A stretch of DNA of 64,000 bases from Litorimonas sp051251645 (GCA_051251645.1 JBPOEY010000001.1:310001-374000), one strand, 5' to 3'. Shown: positions 33,332-42,309, numbered from the stretch's first letter. Program-made: numbers and translations. Notes: a model not told the origin generated them from the letters alone.

Positions 33332-36300
33332 CTAGTGAAAGTCCCGACTCGGAAATAGCGCCTTTGCTTGATCTCTAGGATGCCGCCCTCCGCCTGCCGC
33401 ATAATATGCCGAGACAGTCTTTGGTTCGCCTTGAGCCTCTTCCAGCTTTCGCTTTTCGCGTTCCTGCCGCGTTTCCGCTTTCGGATTGACCAGCGCATGA
33501 CGCTTCGTTCCGCCATTCCGTGCCGAGGCCTTCGCCGGGATAGGCCGCTTGGCTTCATCGGCATTGCCATCGGTCGGCGCAATCCCGTCGCGGCTGCCTT
33601 GATAACCAAGTGTATTCAGCAAATGGGATATATCTTCGATCCGTTCCGCGATGACGTGATGGACGATGCCTTCGCGTTGCAGTTTGCCACGTATCCGCAA
33701 TAGCCGTCCGGCCATGACGGGACCTCTGTTCTTCTGAAATAATTTGTTCCAGACGACCACATTCACCGCGCCTGTTTCATCTTCTAATGTGATAAAGACA
33801 ACGCCGCTGGCCGTGCCGGGTTTCTGGCGCGTGACGACGAGGCCGGACACAGTAATGCGCCGTCCATTCGGGGCGTCTCGCAAGTCTGATGACTTAAGGG
33901 TTCGTCCTACCGCGTCATTCAAGAACCGCATGGGATGGTCGCGTAGTGTCAAACGTGTCGCCAAATAGTCTTCATAGACTTCCTCAGACGCGCGCATCAG
34001 CGGCAAGTTGACGATTTCGTCCTCTATGCCTTCGCCATGATCTGCAAACAGCGGTAAAGGATTGTCGCCGCCCAACCCTTTGACCGCCCAAAGCGCTTCC
34101 CGTCTGTTCAGGCCGGAACGATGGAACGAGTCGGCTTCTGCAAGTTTCGATATAGCGCGTTTCGATAACCCCGCCTTTCGCCACACAGCGTCCACAGACT
34201 GATAGCCATTGCCGCGAGCTAAGGCGATCCAATTGCCGTCGTCTTGGCGCAATCCTTTGATCTGCCGAAACCCCAAACGGACAGCCAGACGGCCATCACG
34301 ACCCGGCTCTAGAACATTATCCCAATAGCTATTCTCGACACAGATCGGACGGACTTCGACATTGTGGCGGCGGGCGTCTTGGACAATCTGCGCTGGGGCA
34401 TAAAAGCCCATCGGTTGGGAATTTAGCAGGGCACAACAGAACACGTCGGGATGATGGCATTTGAGCCAGCACGACGCATAGACGAGTAGGGCAAAGCTAG
34501 CGGAATGGCTTTCTGGAAACCCGTAGCCTGAGAAACCTTCCAACTGACTGAACACCGCTTCCGCGAAGTCTTGCTGATAACCTTTGGAAAGGCAGCCAGA
34601 AATGAAGCGGTCCTTGAAGTCGCTAATCTTACCGGGCGACCGGAACGCGCCGAGCGCACGGCGCAGCTGATCCGCTTCCGATGGCGTAAAGCCCGCTGCG
34701 ACGACGGCAATCTGCATTGCCTGTTCCTGAAACAGGGGAATGCCGAGCGTCTTTTCCAGCACAGGCACAAGGTCCTTGGACGGGTAGTGGACAGGTTCAT
34801 CGCCGCGTCGTCGTTTAAGGTAGGGGTGGATCATATCCCCTTGGATCGGTCCGGGCCTCACAATGGCGACTTCGACGACCAGATCGTAAAACGTTCGCGG
34901 TCGCATTCGCGGCAGGAAGTTCATCTGTGCGCGTGACTCAATTTGAAAGACGCCCAGCGTGTCCGCTTGGCAAATCATGTCATAGGTCGCTTTGTCCTCC
35001 GCCGGGATATTGGCGATGGTGTGGTGCAGCCCTTTCCAGTCAGCCAGCAGTCGGAACGATTTGCGTATAGCTGTCAACATGCCGAGCGCGAGCACGTCAA
35101 TTTTGAGCATACCGATGACGTCAATATCGTCCTTGTCCCATTCGATAATGGTCCGGTCTGCCATCGCCGCATTCTCAACCGGACACATTTCATCCAAACG
35201 GTCCTGCGTGATGACGAAGCCGCCAACATGCTGCGACAGGTGACGCGGGAAGCCCGTGATTTCAGCGGCGAGTTCCAGGGTCAGTTTGAAACGGCGGTCC
35301 AGCTGATTAAAGCCCAGAGCGTCTGTATCACTATCTTTGACACCTTTATGGGATGATCCCCAAATCGTCCCTGACAGGCGCGCGATGGCGTCTTGGCTAA
35401 GCCCCATGGCTTTACCAACCTGACGGATGGCGGAACGGGACCGAAAATGGATAACGGTGGAGCAAATACCCGCACGGTGACGACCATATTTCGCGTAAAG
35501 ATATTGGATGACCTCCTCGCGGCGTTCATGTTCAAAATCGACATCAATGTCGGGCGGTTCATCCCGTGCCTCTGAGACAAAGCGTTCAAACACCATGGAG
35601 ATGGTTTCAGGAGAGGCTTCGGTAATGCCGAGTGCGTAGCAAACAACGGAGTTCGCCGCCGACCCGCGCCCTTGGCAGAGAATGCCTTTGGAGCGCGCAA
35701 ACCTCACAACATCTTCAACGGTCAGAAAGTAAGCCGCGTAGTTTTTCTTCGCAATCAGCGCGAGTTCCTTGGCGACGAGCTGTTGGTTCTTCAGGCTCAC
35801 ACCTTCCGGATAGCGCCAGCGTAACCCTTCGTCTGTCAGGCGTCTCAGACGATCTTGCGGTTCTTCGCCGTCCATGACCTCATCAGGGTATTGATAGGCC
35901 AGTTCTTTGAGAGAGAAACGTGCCATGTCCGCAACTTTGGCTGCCGAGACTAACGCGTCTTCATATCCGGCAAAGACGCGCTTTAATTCAAACGGGGAGC
36001 GCAAGCGGCGTTCAGCATTTAACTGCGCCCGACGGCCTAATTGGTCGATGGTGCAGGTTTCGCGAATGCAAGACAGAATATCCGCCAAGGGACGACGATT
36101 GGCGCGGTGCATCATCACATTGCCGAGCGCGCACAGCGGCAAAGCGTGTTGATCGGCAAGCACTTGTATATCGGCAAACCGTGCATCGTCCTGCCCATCA
36201 AAATGCGGCGCGAGGCCAAGGTGGAAATCCGGCAGGTCTGACAAAGCCGAGATGTGTATTGGGTGGCAGTCCGGATCCCGCAGGACCCAAATGATGTGAT

Positions 36301-36655
36301 CCTGCCATTGGGTCACATCCTCTATGCCAAGGTCACATTGGCCTTTCTTGGTCGACCGTTTCCCCTTGGTCAGCAGGCGGCACAGATTGGCATAGCCCTG
36401 TTTCGTCTTTGGATAGGCCAGTAACGTCACGCCTTCACGGGTCACAACCCGCGTTGCGATGATGAAGCGGATAGAGTGTGTTTCAGCCAGTTCCAGCGCC
36501 GCTTCAAAGCCACGGACGACGCCTGCAAATGTGTTCACATCGGCAATGGCGATTGATGACAGGCCAAGCTCGACCGCGCGTTCAACCAGCTCACGCGGAT
36601 GGCTCGCCCCCGTCAGGAAAGTGAAATTGCTAATCGTGTCGAGCTCGGTGCGCAT
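33332..36655 (-). CDS. dnaE2: Error-prone DNA polymerase III alpha subunit
   Basis: About 1107 residues of DnaE2. It opens FTFLTGASHPRELV (PHP domain), contains GRGSAANSVVCYALGIT and the catalytic PPDIDVDFEHERREEV, then FSGYGFPESHSASFALLVYASCWLK, and ends with an OB domain (RITVSGLVVTRQKPGTASG) and a short tail. With ImuA and ImuB it performs SOS-induced lesion bypass and mutagenesis. The ATG at 36655 lies one base after the imuB stop; a TTG 21 bases earlier is less likely. Base composition is closer to the chromosome than the flanks of element A. Confidence 0.96.
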   Translation of the reverse strand: MRTELDTISNFTFLTGASHPRELVERAVELGLSSIAIADVNTFAGVVRGFEAALELAETHSIRFIIATRVVTREGVTLLAYPKTKQGYANLCRLLTKGKRSTKKGQCDLGIEDVTQWQDHIIWVLRDPDCHPIHISALSDLPDFHLGLAPHFDGQDDARFADIQVLADQHALPLCALGNVMMHRANRRPLADILSCIRETCTIDQLGRRAQLNAERRLRSPFELKRVFAGYEDALVSAAKVADMARFSLKELAYQYPDEVMDGEEPQDRLRRLTDEGLRWRYPEGVSLKNQQLVAKELALIAKKNYAAYFLTVEDVVRFARSKGILCQGRGSAANSVVCYALGITEASPETISMVFERFVSEARDEPPDIDVDFEHERREEVIQYLYAKYGRHRAGICSTVIHFRSRSAIRQVGKAMGLSQDAIARLSGTIWGSSHKGVKDSDTDALGFNQLDRRFKLTLELAAEITGFPRHLSQHVGGFVITQDRLDEMCPVENAAMADRTIIEWDKDDIDVIGMLKIDVLALGMLTAIRKSFRLLADWKGLHHTIANIPAEDKATYDMICQADTLGVFQIESRAQMNFLPRMRPRTFYDLVVEVAIVRPGPIQGDMIHPYLKRRRGDEPVHYPSKDLVPVLEKTLGIPLFQEQAMQIAVVAAGFTPSEADQLRRALGAFRSPGKISDFKDRFISGCLSKGYQQDFAEAVFSQLEGFSGYGFPESHSASFALLVYASCWLKCHHPDVFCCALLNSQPMGFYAPAQIVQDARRHNVEVRPICVENSYWDNVLEPGRDGRLAVRLGFRQIKGLRQDDGNWIALARGNGYQSVDAVWRKAGLSKRAISKLAEADSFHRSGLNRREALWAVKGLGGDNPLPLFADHGEGIEDEIVNLPLMRASEEVYEDYLATRLTLRDHPMRFLNDAVGRTLKSSDLRDAPNGRRITVSGLVVTRQKPGTASGVVFITLEDETGAVNVVVWNKLFQKNRGPVMAGRLLRIRGKLQREGIVHHVIAERIEDISHLLNTLGYQGSRDGIAPTDGNADEAKRPIPAKASARNGGTKRHALVNPKAETRQEREKRKLEEAQGEPKTVSAYYAAGGGRHPRDQAKALFPSRDFH

Positions 36656-36656
36656 T

Positions 36657-38150
36657 TTAAGCGAAAATGCCAGCAACAGACCATTCCTGATCCTCCGCCA
36701 TGGGGAGTCTGCGAAGCCAGAGCTTTGGGCCTTCTTCGGTCGTCACCGTGTAGTAATCGGACAGCCGCCCCGGATTGTCCGCCCACCATTGCGGCGCAAC
36801 GCGTTCTGGGCCTTGGATGTCCCGCGTCCGGTAAGCCTGCCTGCGCCACTCAAACCGCGCAGGCGGACGGCCTTCCTCAAGGATATGAAGATACTCAGGC
36901 TCGAAAATCTGCAAGGGACGATGACGTCTTGGCGATGGCCACACATGCGCGGTCTTATTATCCGCGACCTGTTCCGACACGCATTCCCATTCCGCCCGGT
37001 GAGAGGATGATGGGGCAGGACGCCGGATACGGTCAAAGCCGAGGCGATTGCCAACGACCGTGATCAGCCGTTCCATCGAATCCTCAATGACCGCTTCTGT
37101 GCCGAGATGAATTTGGCGGGTCTGGATCGGCTGCACGCCTGTCGCTTCAAGTCGAAAACGGTCAGCGCCAAACGCTAGGGATAGCGTTTCGATCTTTGGC
37201 CGCATCTGCCGGACAAGGGCGCGTATCTCCCGCGTTGGGCGCGAGAAACCGACGTGCAGCCTGTGTGCGCCTTTATCGGGGCAGGTGACCGCCAGCGTGA
37301 AACCAAGCGCCCCGAGCCCGTCTTTTTCAAGCCGTGTCATCAAGGGAACGGCGATCCGTTCCAAAACGGACAGGACATCATCCAACAAGCCAATCGGGTC
37401 TGGCAGGGTCATGCGTGTCGCGAAAGGGCGGGTCGGCGTTTCTGCCCGCATCGGTTCCGGGCGTCGGCCAACAAGGCGGTCAATCGCGTCAGTGAGGCGA
37501 AGGCCAAAGCGCTTAGCCAGTTCCGAGCTTGGTCTGCCCCGCAGCGCACCAATCGTTCTCAGCCCTAACAGGTGAAGCGCTTCTGTCGCGTCCGTTTCCA
37601 GCGCTTCCACAGGCAGCACATCGCAAGCAGTGATCGCGTCCCCAACTGGCAAAATGGATTGGAACGGGTGGTTGGGCGGTCGGTAGCGGGCCCACGCACG
37701 CGCCGCCATCGGTGTGTCGGCGAGGGCGTAGCGAGCGGTGACGTGCAAATCGGTCAGGCTGTCATGGATCGCCGTCGTCAGTTCAGCTTCGCTGCCATAG
37801 AGGTGTGCAATGCCGGACACATCGAGAATAAGAGCGTCCGGTTGGACGATTTCGACTTTAGGACTGAATTGGTCGGCCCAGCGTCTCAATGCGGAGAGTA
37901 GAAGCGAGTCGTGCACCGCATTTTGAGGCTCACTCAAAAGGTCGGGACATATCGCACGCGCGTCAGCCAAACTTTGACCCGGCAGTAGCCCGGCATCTCG
38001 CGCGGGGCTGTTCACGACCAGAAGCCGGTGCGCCCCTTTTTGTTCATGGGTCACAACAAACGGTCCCTCAAGGCGAAGGTCTTGCGCCCGCTGGAGACGA
38101 TCCAAGGGGAGGCAGGGAAACCACAGATGAAGAATGCGTCGTTGGTTCAT
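36657..38150 (-). CDS. imuB: ImuB, inactive Y-family polymerase-like mutasome protein
   Basis: The 497-residue protein has a Y-family (DinB-like) fold: MNQRRILHLWFPCLPLDRL at the N-terminus where active enzymes have DxDxF, so the catalytic acid is missing as is normal for ImuB. Further segments: ARDAGLLPGQSLADARAICPDL, PDALILDVSGIAHLYGSE, ALADTPMAARAWAR, and a C-terminal ImuB tail (WERRAYRTRD-like region, FEWRRQAYRTRDIQGPERV). ImuB bridges the sliding clamp and DnaE2. The ATG at 38150 overlaps imuA by 83 bases; dnaE2 follows after one base. Confidence 0.95.
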   Translation of the reverse strand: MNQRRILHLWFPCLPLDRLQRAQDLRLEGPFVVTHEQKGAHRLLVVNSPARDAGLLPGQSLADARAICPDLLSEPQNAVHDSLLLSALRRWADQFSPKVEIVQPDALILDVSGIAHLYGSEAELTTAIHDSLTDLHVTARYALADTPMAARAWARYRPPNHPFQSILPVGDAITACDVLPVEALETDATEALHLLGLRTIGALRGRPSSELAKRFGLRLTDAIDRLVGRRPEPMRAETPTRPFATRMTLPDPIGLLDDVLSVLERIAVPLMTRLEKDGLGALGFTLAVTCPDKGAHRLHVGFSRPTREIRALVRQMRPKIETLSLAFGADRFRLEATGVQPIQTRQIHLGTEAVIEDSMERLITVVGNRLGFDRIRRPAPSSSHRAEWECVSEQVADNKTAHVWPSPRRHRPLQIFEPEYLHILEEGRPPARFEWRRQAYRTRDIQGPERVAPQWWADNPGRLSDYYTVTTEEGPKLWLRRLPMAEDQEWSVAGIFA

Positions 38151-38883
38151 GGGGCGGGGCAGCGGTCTTTGTGACGAGTCGGGAAAGAGGAACGGGATCA
38201 AGCATCTGCCCGTCAGGCCCAGCCCGAATGCGCCATTGTCCCACGGGTCCGGTTTTGTTTTTCACGACGGTCCAATCCCATCCCTTCGGGACTGGGGCGC
38301 AGTCCCAGCGTGTCTGGCAGGCCGAGCTTCGCGCCTGCCTGGAAATCAGGATGATGCCGAGGCTTCCGCCCTGTTCAGCCGCGATTTGCAACGAGCGGCT
38401 TTCGGATAGGGTCGGGCCTTGATCGATTTGGACCAGAACAATAGCCTGCGCCTTCGCCGCCAACGCTTGTTCTGCCGCCCACAAAATGTCGTTCCTTCGT
38501 CCCGCTTCAATCAGGGTGACAGAGGCGGGCGGGATATAGGCGCCTAAGCCTTCAGGGCGCAGCGCGTGAACATCGCGGTCCGTGCCAATGATGACCACGG
38601 GATGCGCGCTTGAGGCCGCCTTTGCTTGCTTGGCCGCGCTCAGACCAAAGTGAAGCGCCCCACGTCCAACAACCTCGTGAACCCGTTGCCACTGCAAGCC
38701 GGGCAGACCAGCCGCAATCGTGAGCGCATCGCTGGTCCGGAACGCGTCTTGTTGATCGGCCAGATGAACCTGACGACGCAGTCCCGCTGGGAGGGAATGA
38801 AGAACCTGCAAAGATGGCCGCTTGCCGACGGGCGTCGGAAACACACGGCCAACGCTATCATCAAATGCAATGCCTCCAGCCAT
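38068..38883 (-). CDS. imuA: ImuA, RecA/SulA-like mutasome protein
   Basis: The 271-residue protein is the first gene of the imuA-imuB-dnaE2 cassette. It resembles a RecA-fold without Walker A: HEVVGRGALHFGLSAA, PVVIIGTDRDVHALRPEGL, VTLIEAGRRNDILWAAEQAL, and a late LISRQARSSACQTRWDCAPVP. The tail is proline/serine rich and overlaps imuB. A canonical SOS box lies 41 bases upstream of the ATG. ImuA helps assemble the mutasome with ImuB and DnaE2. Confidence 0.92.
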   Translation of the reverse strand: MAGGIAFDDSVGRVFPTPVGKRPSLQVLHSLPAGLRRQVHLADQQDAFRTSDALTIAAGLPGLQWQRVHEVVGRGALHFGLSAAKQAKAASSAHPVVIIGTDRDVHALRPEGLGAYIPPASVTLIEAGRRNDILWAAEQALAAKAQAIVLVQIDQGPTLSESRSLQIAAEQGGSLGIILISRQARSSACQTRWDCAPVPKGWDWTVVKNKTGPVGQWRIRAGPDGQMLDPVPLSRLVTKTAAPPHEPTTHSSSVVSLPPLGSSPAGARPSP

Positions 38884-38923
38884 AGCGTCACTCCAAAAAG
38901 AACCGTCGCAGAGATTTTCCGCA

Positions 38924-38938
38924 GTTCACTATTTGTTC
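38924..38938. promoter_or_regulatory. LexA-type SOS box of imuA
   Basis: GTTC (38924-38927), seven bases, GTTC (38935-38938): the alphaproteobacterial LexA operator GTTC-N7-GTTC with no mismatch. It lies 41 bases upstream of the imuA ATG, so the cassette is expected to be induced by DNA damage. Confidence 0.88.
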
Positions 38939-39353
38939 TCATGTTGGGTGGGGAGTCAAGTGGATAGGAAAATGTTCCTGTGTTTTGAAATCTTTGTAAT
39001 TCCTATTTTAAGCTCAGCACATGCTTTCAGTATTCAGTTTTACAAAATTGGCTTCCTCTATCGCGTTAACAATCGAGCCCGATCTGAACATATACATGTG
39101 CTCTGACTTCAGACACTTACATTACGAAGCCTAGCTTTCGGGATAGCGAACGCATGGCTCTTATACCGGTCATGTGCGAGTGACTCCATTGCGAGAAAAG
39201 ACTGATTGTAGAGACTGGGATACTAAGAACAAAACCCCAATAAAACCGGGTCTCTAACGTGGCTAAAAATTCGATATTCAAAACCTCGTTAACGAGCGAC
39301 GGGCAGTAAGAATGACGGATATTAAAACACAATTATTTGACTCTCAGTTCAGT
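38939..39353. other. AT-rich stretch without a convincing gene
   Basis: About 415 bases between the SOS box and the next minus-strand gene. Short open frames exist on both strands but none has a ribosome site or protein-like composition that I trust. No repeat or terminator stands out. Confidence 0.5.
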
Positions 39354-39632
39354 TCATTCAACCGCACCTGATTTTCCAAATTGTTCCAAACTGCTCTCAA
39401 AAACGGACAGTTCTTTAAAGAACATCTTCAGGAATCTCTGATCAATTGTTATAGTAGCTGTCGGTGTGAGTTTTCCTCGCTTTATCCGAACCTGTTTGAT
39501 CTTCAGAGCCGTCATGCAATTTCGCGAATCTAAGACAGGACAGAAACGAACCTCCGTGTTGCCGGATAAATGTACTCGCCTAACTAAACTACTTTCCCCA
39601 AACTGACGTCTTGCCTTCTCTTGATTTTGCAT
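39354..39632 (-). CDS. Small hypothetical protein
   Basis: A 92-residue basic protein starting MQNQEKARRQFGESSLVRRV. It contains VRIKRGKLTPTATITIDQRFLKMFF and an acidic tail helix (ELSVFESSLEQFG). The mix of alternating strand-like and helical parts looks like real protein, but no family is recognised and no good ribosome site precedes the ATG. It is upstream of the structured region at 39691. Confidence 0.5.
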   Translation of the reverse strand: MQNQEKARRQFGESSLVRRVHLSGNTEVRFCPVLDSRNCMTALKIKQVRIKRGKLTPTATITIDQRFLKMFFKELSVFESSLEQFGKSGAVE

Positions 39633-39690
39633 AGTGTTCTTTCTAAATCTCCTAGTCGCAATTCGGCTGTTTTTCTGAGGAAAAGGCAAA

Positions 39691-39960
39691 GGACGAGCCT
39701 AGCCGTTAGAAAAACAAAAGTTTTCTAACGAGCTCGTCCCTCGCCAAAATTCCTAGGCTATCGCACTTACGGAGTTCTCCGTCGGAATATGGCCCTGTAT
39801 CCTCGAGGTGCAGGAATACAGGATGACACCTACTTAACGGCAGTGCACTATCGCCGAGAGCAACCCTCGTGTCAGAGGACCGGGTCGGAAGCTGGGCTCT
39901 GCCCCTGGTAGCTTCCTGATACTGTTGCAGCGCCAGCGTCGGATATCCCGCCCACTGCAA
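39691..39960. ncRNA. Candidate structured RNA region with five or more hairpins
   Basis: Successive inverted repeats fill this 270-base stretch. Stem 1: GGACGAGC + GTTAGAAAA with TTTTCTAAC + GCTCGTCC (39691-39739). Stem 2: ACGGA / TCCGT (39769-39782). Stem 3: CCTGTATCC with GGAATACAGG (39794-39822). Stem 4: TGACAC / GTGTCA (39824-39874) enclosing CGGC / GCCG. Stem 5: GGAAGCTGGGC with GCCC + AGCTTCC (39887-39916). Stem 6: TTGCAG / CTGCAA (39925-39960). It lies just beyond the 3' end of the HTH gene. Transcription and strand are not known; a DNA-level role in element processing is the alternative. Confidence 0.5.
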
Positions 39961-39975
39961 TATACTGTGAAGCGA

Positions 39976-40152
39976 TCAAGCTTCGGGAAGGGAGGAAACG
40001 AAAGCTTCTAAGTCGCTGACGAGGATAACTGTTCGCTTCCCAATTTTTCGAGGTTTTAAGTCACCTCGACCAATGAGACGGTAAATCGATGATCGACCGA
40101 GGCTGAGAATTTGTCCGGCTTCTTTTACCGTAACGGCTAGTTTTTTAGACAT
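39976..40152 (-). CDS. Excisionase-like helix-turn-helix protein
   Basis: A 58-residue protein starting at MSKKLAVTVKEAGQILSLGRSSIYRLIGRGDLKPRKIGKRTVI (given here in part). This is the MerR/HTH_17-type fold of AlpA and excisionases: the recognition helix LGRSSIYRLI and the basic wing KPRKIGKRTVILVSDLEAF. Proteins of this size near a tyrosine integrase usually bias recombination to excision or regulate integrase. It lies about 100 bases after the 40254 gene on the same strand. Confidence 0.85.
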   Translation of the reverse strand: MSKKLAVTVKEAGQILSLGRSSIYRLIGRGDLKPRKIGKRTVILVSDLEAFVSSLPEA

Positions 40153-40253
40153 TTCGTATTCCGCAGGCTGGACGACCTGAACGCGCCCCAAGAGAAACTC
40201 CCTGAACGTCCCTAGCTATCCACTTCGAGTTAGGGTTCGCTATTGGGAAAATT

Positions 40254-40940
40254 CTAAGGTTTTTTTCCCAACTTTGCTTGTCGACTTTCAAACTCTGAAC
40301 GAAATCCACGTCCATTTGCTATCGATGGCAAAATCGAACTTGGTTCATATACATGCTTTGGTAGCTTCATCAGTACTCTAAGGTGCTCATACTGAGCTTG
40401 GAATTCCTTGCTGGTGTCCTTGGCTCCTCTATGAATTAGTTCCACAACTGAGGCGTCAGTGTAGATCTTTCCTTCAAAGTGGCCGAGAGAGATTGCTTCG
40501 TTGAGCATATTTTTGACGGAATCGACTACCCCAGCACGGCGGATATTCAGGTCAGTCCATAGTTTAGGTTTTGCGCTTTTTAAAACCTTGTCCAATGCTG
40601 ATACGATTGGCGGGACATCTGAGAAGAAATGCTTATCTGCCATGTGGAAGCCGATTAGCATCCAATCGTATCCGGGATTTCCTGAGGTCCTAACGCCGAG
40701 TTTGGCAAGTATGCACCGCCTTTTAAGATCTAGGGACTGTAATTCCAGTCTATCTGCATAAGGTTCGCCTTCGAGTAATGGTGTTTCAGCAAAACTATGA
40801 AGTTCATCAAGTTCTCTCCGGAGTTCCGCATAATCGTCAATATTTTCTGATCCCGTGGTTGTTAGGCGGTCTTTAGAGCAATTTATTTCCATGGAAATGA
40901 ACCCAACGACCAAGTTTTCCCATTCATTTTGAGATGACAT
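40254..40940 (-). CDS. Uncharacterised protein linked to the integrase
   Basis: A 228-residue, mostly helical, charged protein (MSSQNEWENLVVGFISMEINCSKDR ...). There is no signal peptide and no known motif; the region LELQSLDLKRRCILAKLG and the late KEFQAQYEHLRVLMKL suggest a helical bundle. Its ATG at 40940 is one base after the integrase stop (TAAGATG), so it is almost certainly translated from the integrase transcript. A role in integration or regulation of the element is possible but not shown. Confidence 0.75.
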   Translation of the reverse strand: MSSQNEWENLVVGFISMEINCSKDRLTTTGSENIDDYAELRRELDELHSFAETPLLEGEPYADRLELQSLDLKRRCILAKLGVRTSGNPGYDWMLIGFHMADKHFFSDVPPIVSALDKVLKSAKPKLWTDLNIRRAGVVDSVKNMLNEAISLGHFEGKIYTDASVVELIHRGAKDTSKEFQAQYEHLRVLMKLPKHVYEPSSILPSIANGRGFRSEFESRQAKLGKKP

Positions 40941-40941
40941 C

Positions 40942-42144
40942 TTAACCGCCCATCGAAACAAATGGAATAACAGTGCTGGAGGCAATCCCGTCGCAATGAT
41001 CGGCCCAAGCTTGCATTAAAATTCTGCGCTTATCGATTGATCGCTCCCGTCTGTACGCACGTTCGACTGCATTGCCGACCGAATGCGAAAGTGCTTCTTC
41101 AGCAATCTCCCTCGGGAATTGCGTATACTCTCCAACCCAATCCCGGAATGTTGATCGAAAGCCATGAGGTACTGCTTTGTCGGGAAATACACCCATCCTC
41201 TTGAGGACGTTAGCCATTGCCATGTTTGATAACGGTCGATCATCCTTTGCGCCAGGGAAGACAAACTGACCTGTAGAGGTTACCACAAGCGGCTCCACTA
41301 GGGCTGCCGCTTGGAGGGACAAGGGCACCGTATGAGGCTTACGGTTTTTCATCCTAGAGGCCGGAATGGACCAAAGCCTCGCCTCCATGTCGAACTCTTT
41401 TGGCTCTGCAAGCAATGCTTCCGAAGTGCGTGTGGCGGTAAGAATAAGAAGCATTAGTGCGACGGAAGCTATGCCATCCCTGGTCTCTAACGCCGTGACG
41501 AAACTCGGCATTTCATTCACCGGCATCGCAGCATGATGTTTGACGGAAGAGCGGTCATGAGTGGGGAGAAGCGCAGATAAATTGCCTTTCCACCTTGCAG
41601 GGTTTTCTCCATCTCTCCAACCTCGACCTTTGGTGTAGTCGAGCAGATTTTCCAATCTAGCCCGGGATTTTCGGGCTGTTTCGGCTTTACTGAGCCAAAT
41701 AGGTCGTAAGATATTTAAGATGTCGCTTGTTTCAATTCCTCTAACATCGCGATTTTTGAGATCCTTGGCTGTGACTTCGATTAACCGCTTCCATTGGAGT
41801 TCGTTCGCGCGGTGCACTCGGCCGAGAACTTTGTCCTTCATGTAATCAGTCGCGGCGTCGGCAAATGTAATTGTCTCAGGACCCCTAACCGCAGTTTTGG
41901 GGTCGACTCCGTTTGCGATGGCTCTCCTGCATAGGTCTGCCTTATCTCGAGCGGTGGAAAGGGATACCGACAAAATGCTTCCAAGCCCGATCTCACGGCG
42001 TTTACCTTTGCGGGACCACATGAACACCCAAGATCGAGCATCTGTTTTACTAACATTGAGATACAGTCCGCCTCCATCTGAGTGGCGGCCGGGCTTCAGT
42101 CGCCCTTTAACCTTGGTTGCAGTCAGTTTATTTTGGAGCCCCAT
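40942..42144 (-). CDS. Tyrosine integrase of element A (DUF4102 arm domain)
   Basis: A 400-residue P4-type integrase. The N-terminal arm-binding domain has DGGGLYLNVSKTDARSWVF and GLGSILSVSLSTARDKA. The catalytic domain shows TATRTSEAL (first Arg), HGFRSTFRDW (His-x-x-Arg), and SHSVGNAVERAYRR with the nucleophile Tyr at about residue 362. It starts about 150 bases from the att copy at 42290, transcribed away from it. Integration at a tRNA 3' end is typical of this family. The 40254 gene follows in the same transcript. Confidence 0.95.
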   Translation of the reverse strand: MGLQNKLTATKVKGRLKPGRHSDGGGLYLNVSKTDARSWVFMWSRKGKRREIGLGSILSVSLSTARDKADLCRRAIANGVDPKTAVRGPETITFADAATDYMKDKVLGRVHRANELQWKRLIEVTAKDLKNRDVRGIETSDILNILRPIWLSKAETARKSRARLENLLDYTKGRGWRDGENPARWKGNLSALLPTHDRSSVKHHAAMPVNEMPSFVTALETRDGIASVALMLLILTATRTSEALLAEPKEFDMEARLWSIPASRMKNRKPHTVPLSLQAAALVEPLVVTSTGQFVFPGAKDDRPLSNMAMANVLKRMGVFPDKAVPHGFRSTFRDWVGEYTQFPREIAEEALSHSVGNAVERAYRRERSIDKRRILMQAWADHCDGIASSTVIPFVSMGG

Positions 42145-42163
42145 AAGCTTTCTATCCCCACTT

Positions 42164-42175
42164 CCTTCCCCACTC
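42164..42175 (+). repeat. Integrase arm-type direct repeat near the right end of element A
   Basis: CCTTCCCCACTC, identical to 28078-28089 near the left end of element A. Related sites TATCCCCACTT (42154 onward) and the reverse complement AGTGGGGA (42271 onward) are close by. Confidence 0.5.
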
Positions 42176-42289
42176 TGTCGGCGGGAAGATCGCGAACGAG
42201 TATGGATGCGTTGGTACGGTTAGTCTGCTATTACGGGGATTAATAGGGGGTGATTGGGATTTTGGGGGACAGTGGGGAGCAATGGTTCG

Positions 42290-42309
42290 GCGCATCCCCA
42301 GTGCGCCAT
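42290..42309 (+). repeat. att repeat copy 2, junction of elements A and B
   Basis: GCGCATCCCCAGTGCGCCAT, identical over 20 bases to copy 3 at 55667-55686 and over 15 bases to the tRNA-Arg 3' end. It lies between the two divergent integrase genes. Confidence 0.92.

Larger units (their letters stand above)
27999..42309. mobile_element. Integrative element A in tRNA-Arg
   Basis: Bounded by the tRNA 3' end and its copy at 42290-42309. It carries a DUF4102-type tyrosine integrase at its right end, an excisionase-like HTH protein, a methyltransferase-GHKL ATPase operon and the imuA-imuB-dnaE2 mutasome. A 12-base sequence CCTTCCCCACTC is found near both ends (28078-28089 and 42164-42175), as expected for integrase arm sites. 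No relaxase or conjugation gene is visible. The outer parts look AT-richer than the chromosomal core. Confidence 0.8.

Noticed and set aside
39117..39332. Minus-strand frame of 71 codons between imuA and the 39354 gene
   Set aside because: No ribosome site, no recognisable protein pattern and odd composition.
39706..39960. Minus-strand frame of 84 codons in the structured region
   Set aside because: It is low-complexity, has no ribosome site and coincides with the hairpins, so the structure is the better explanation.
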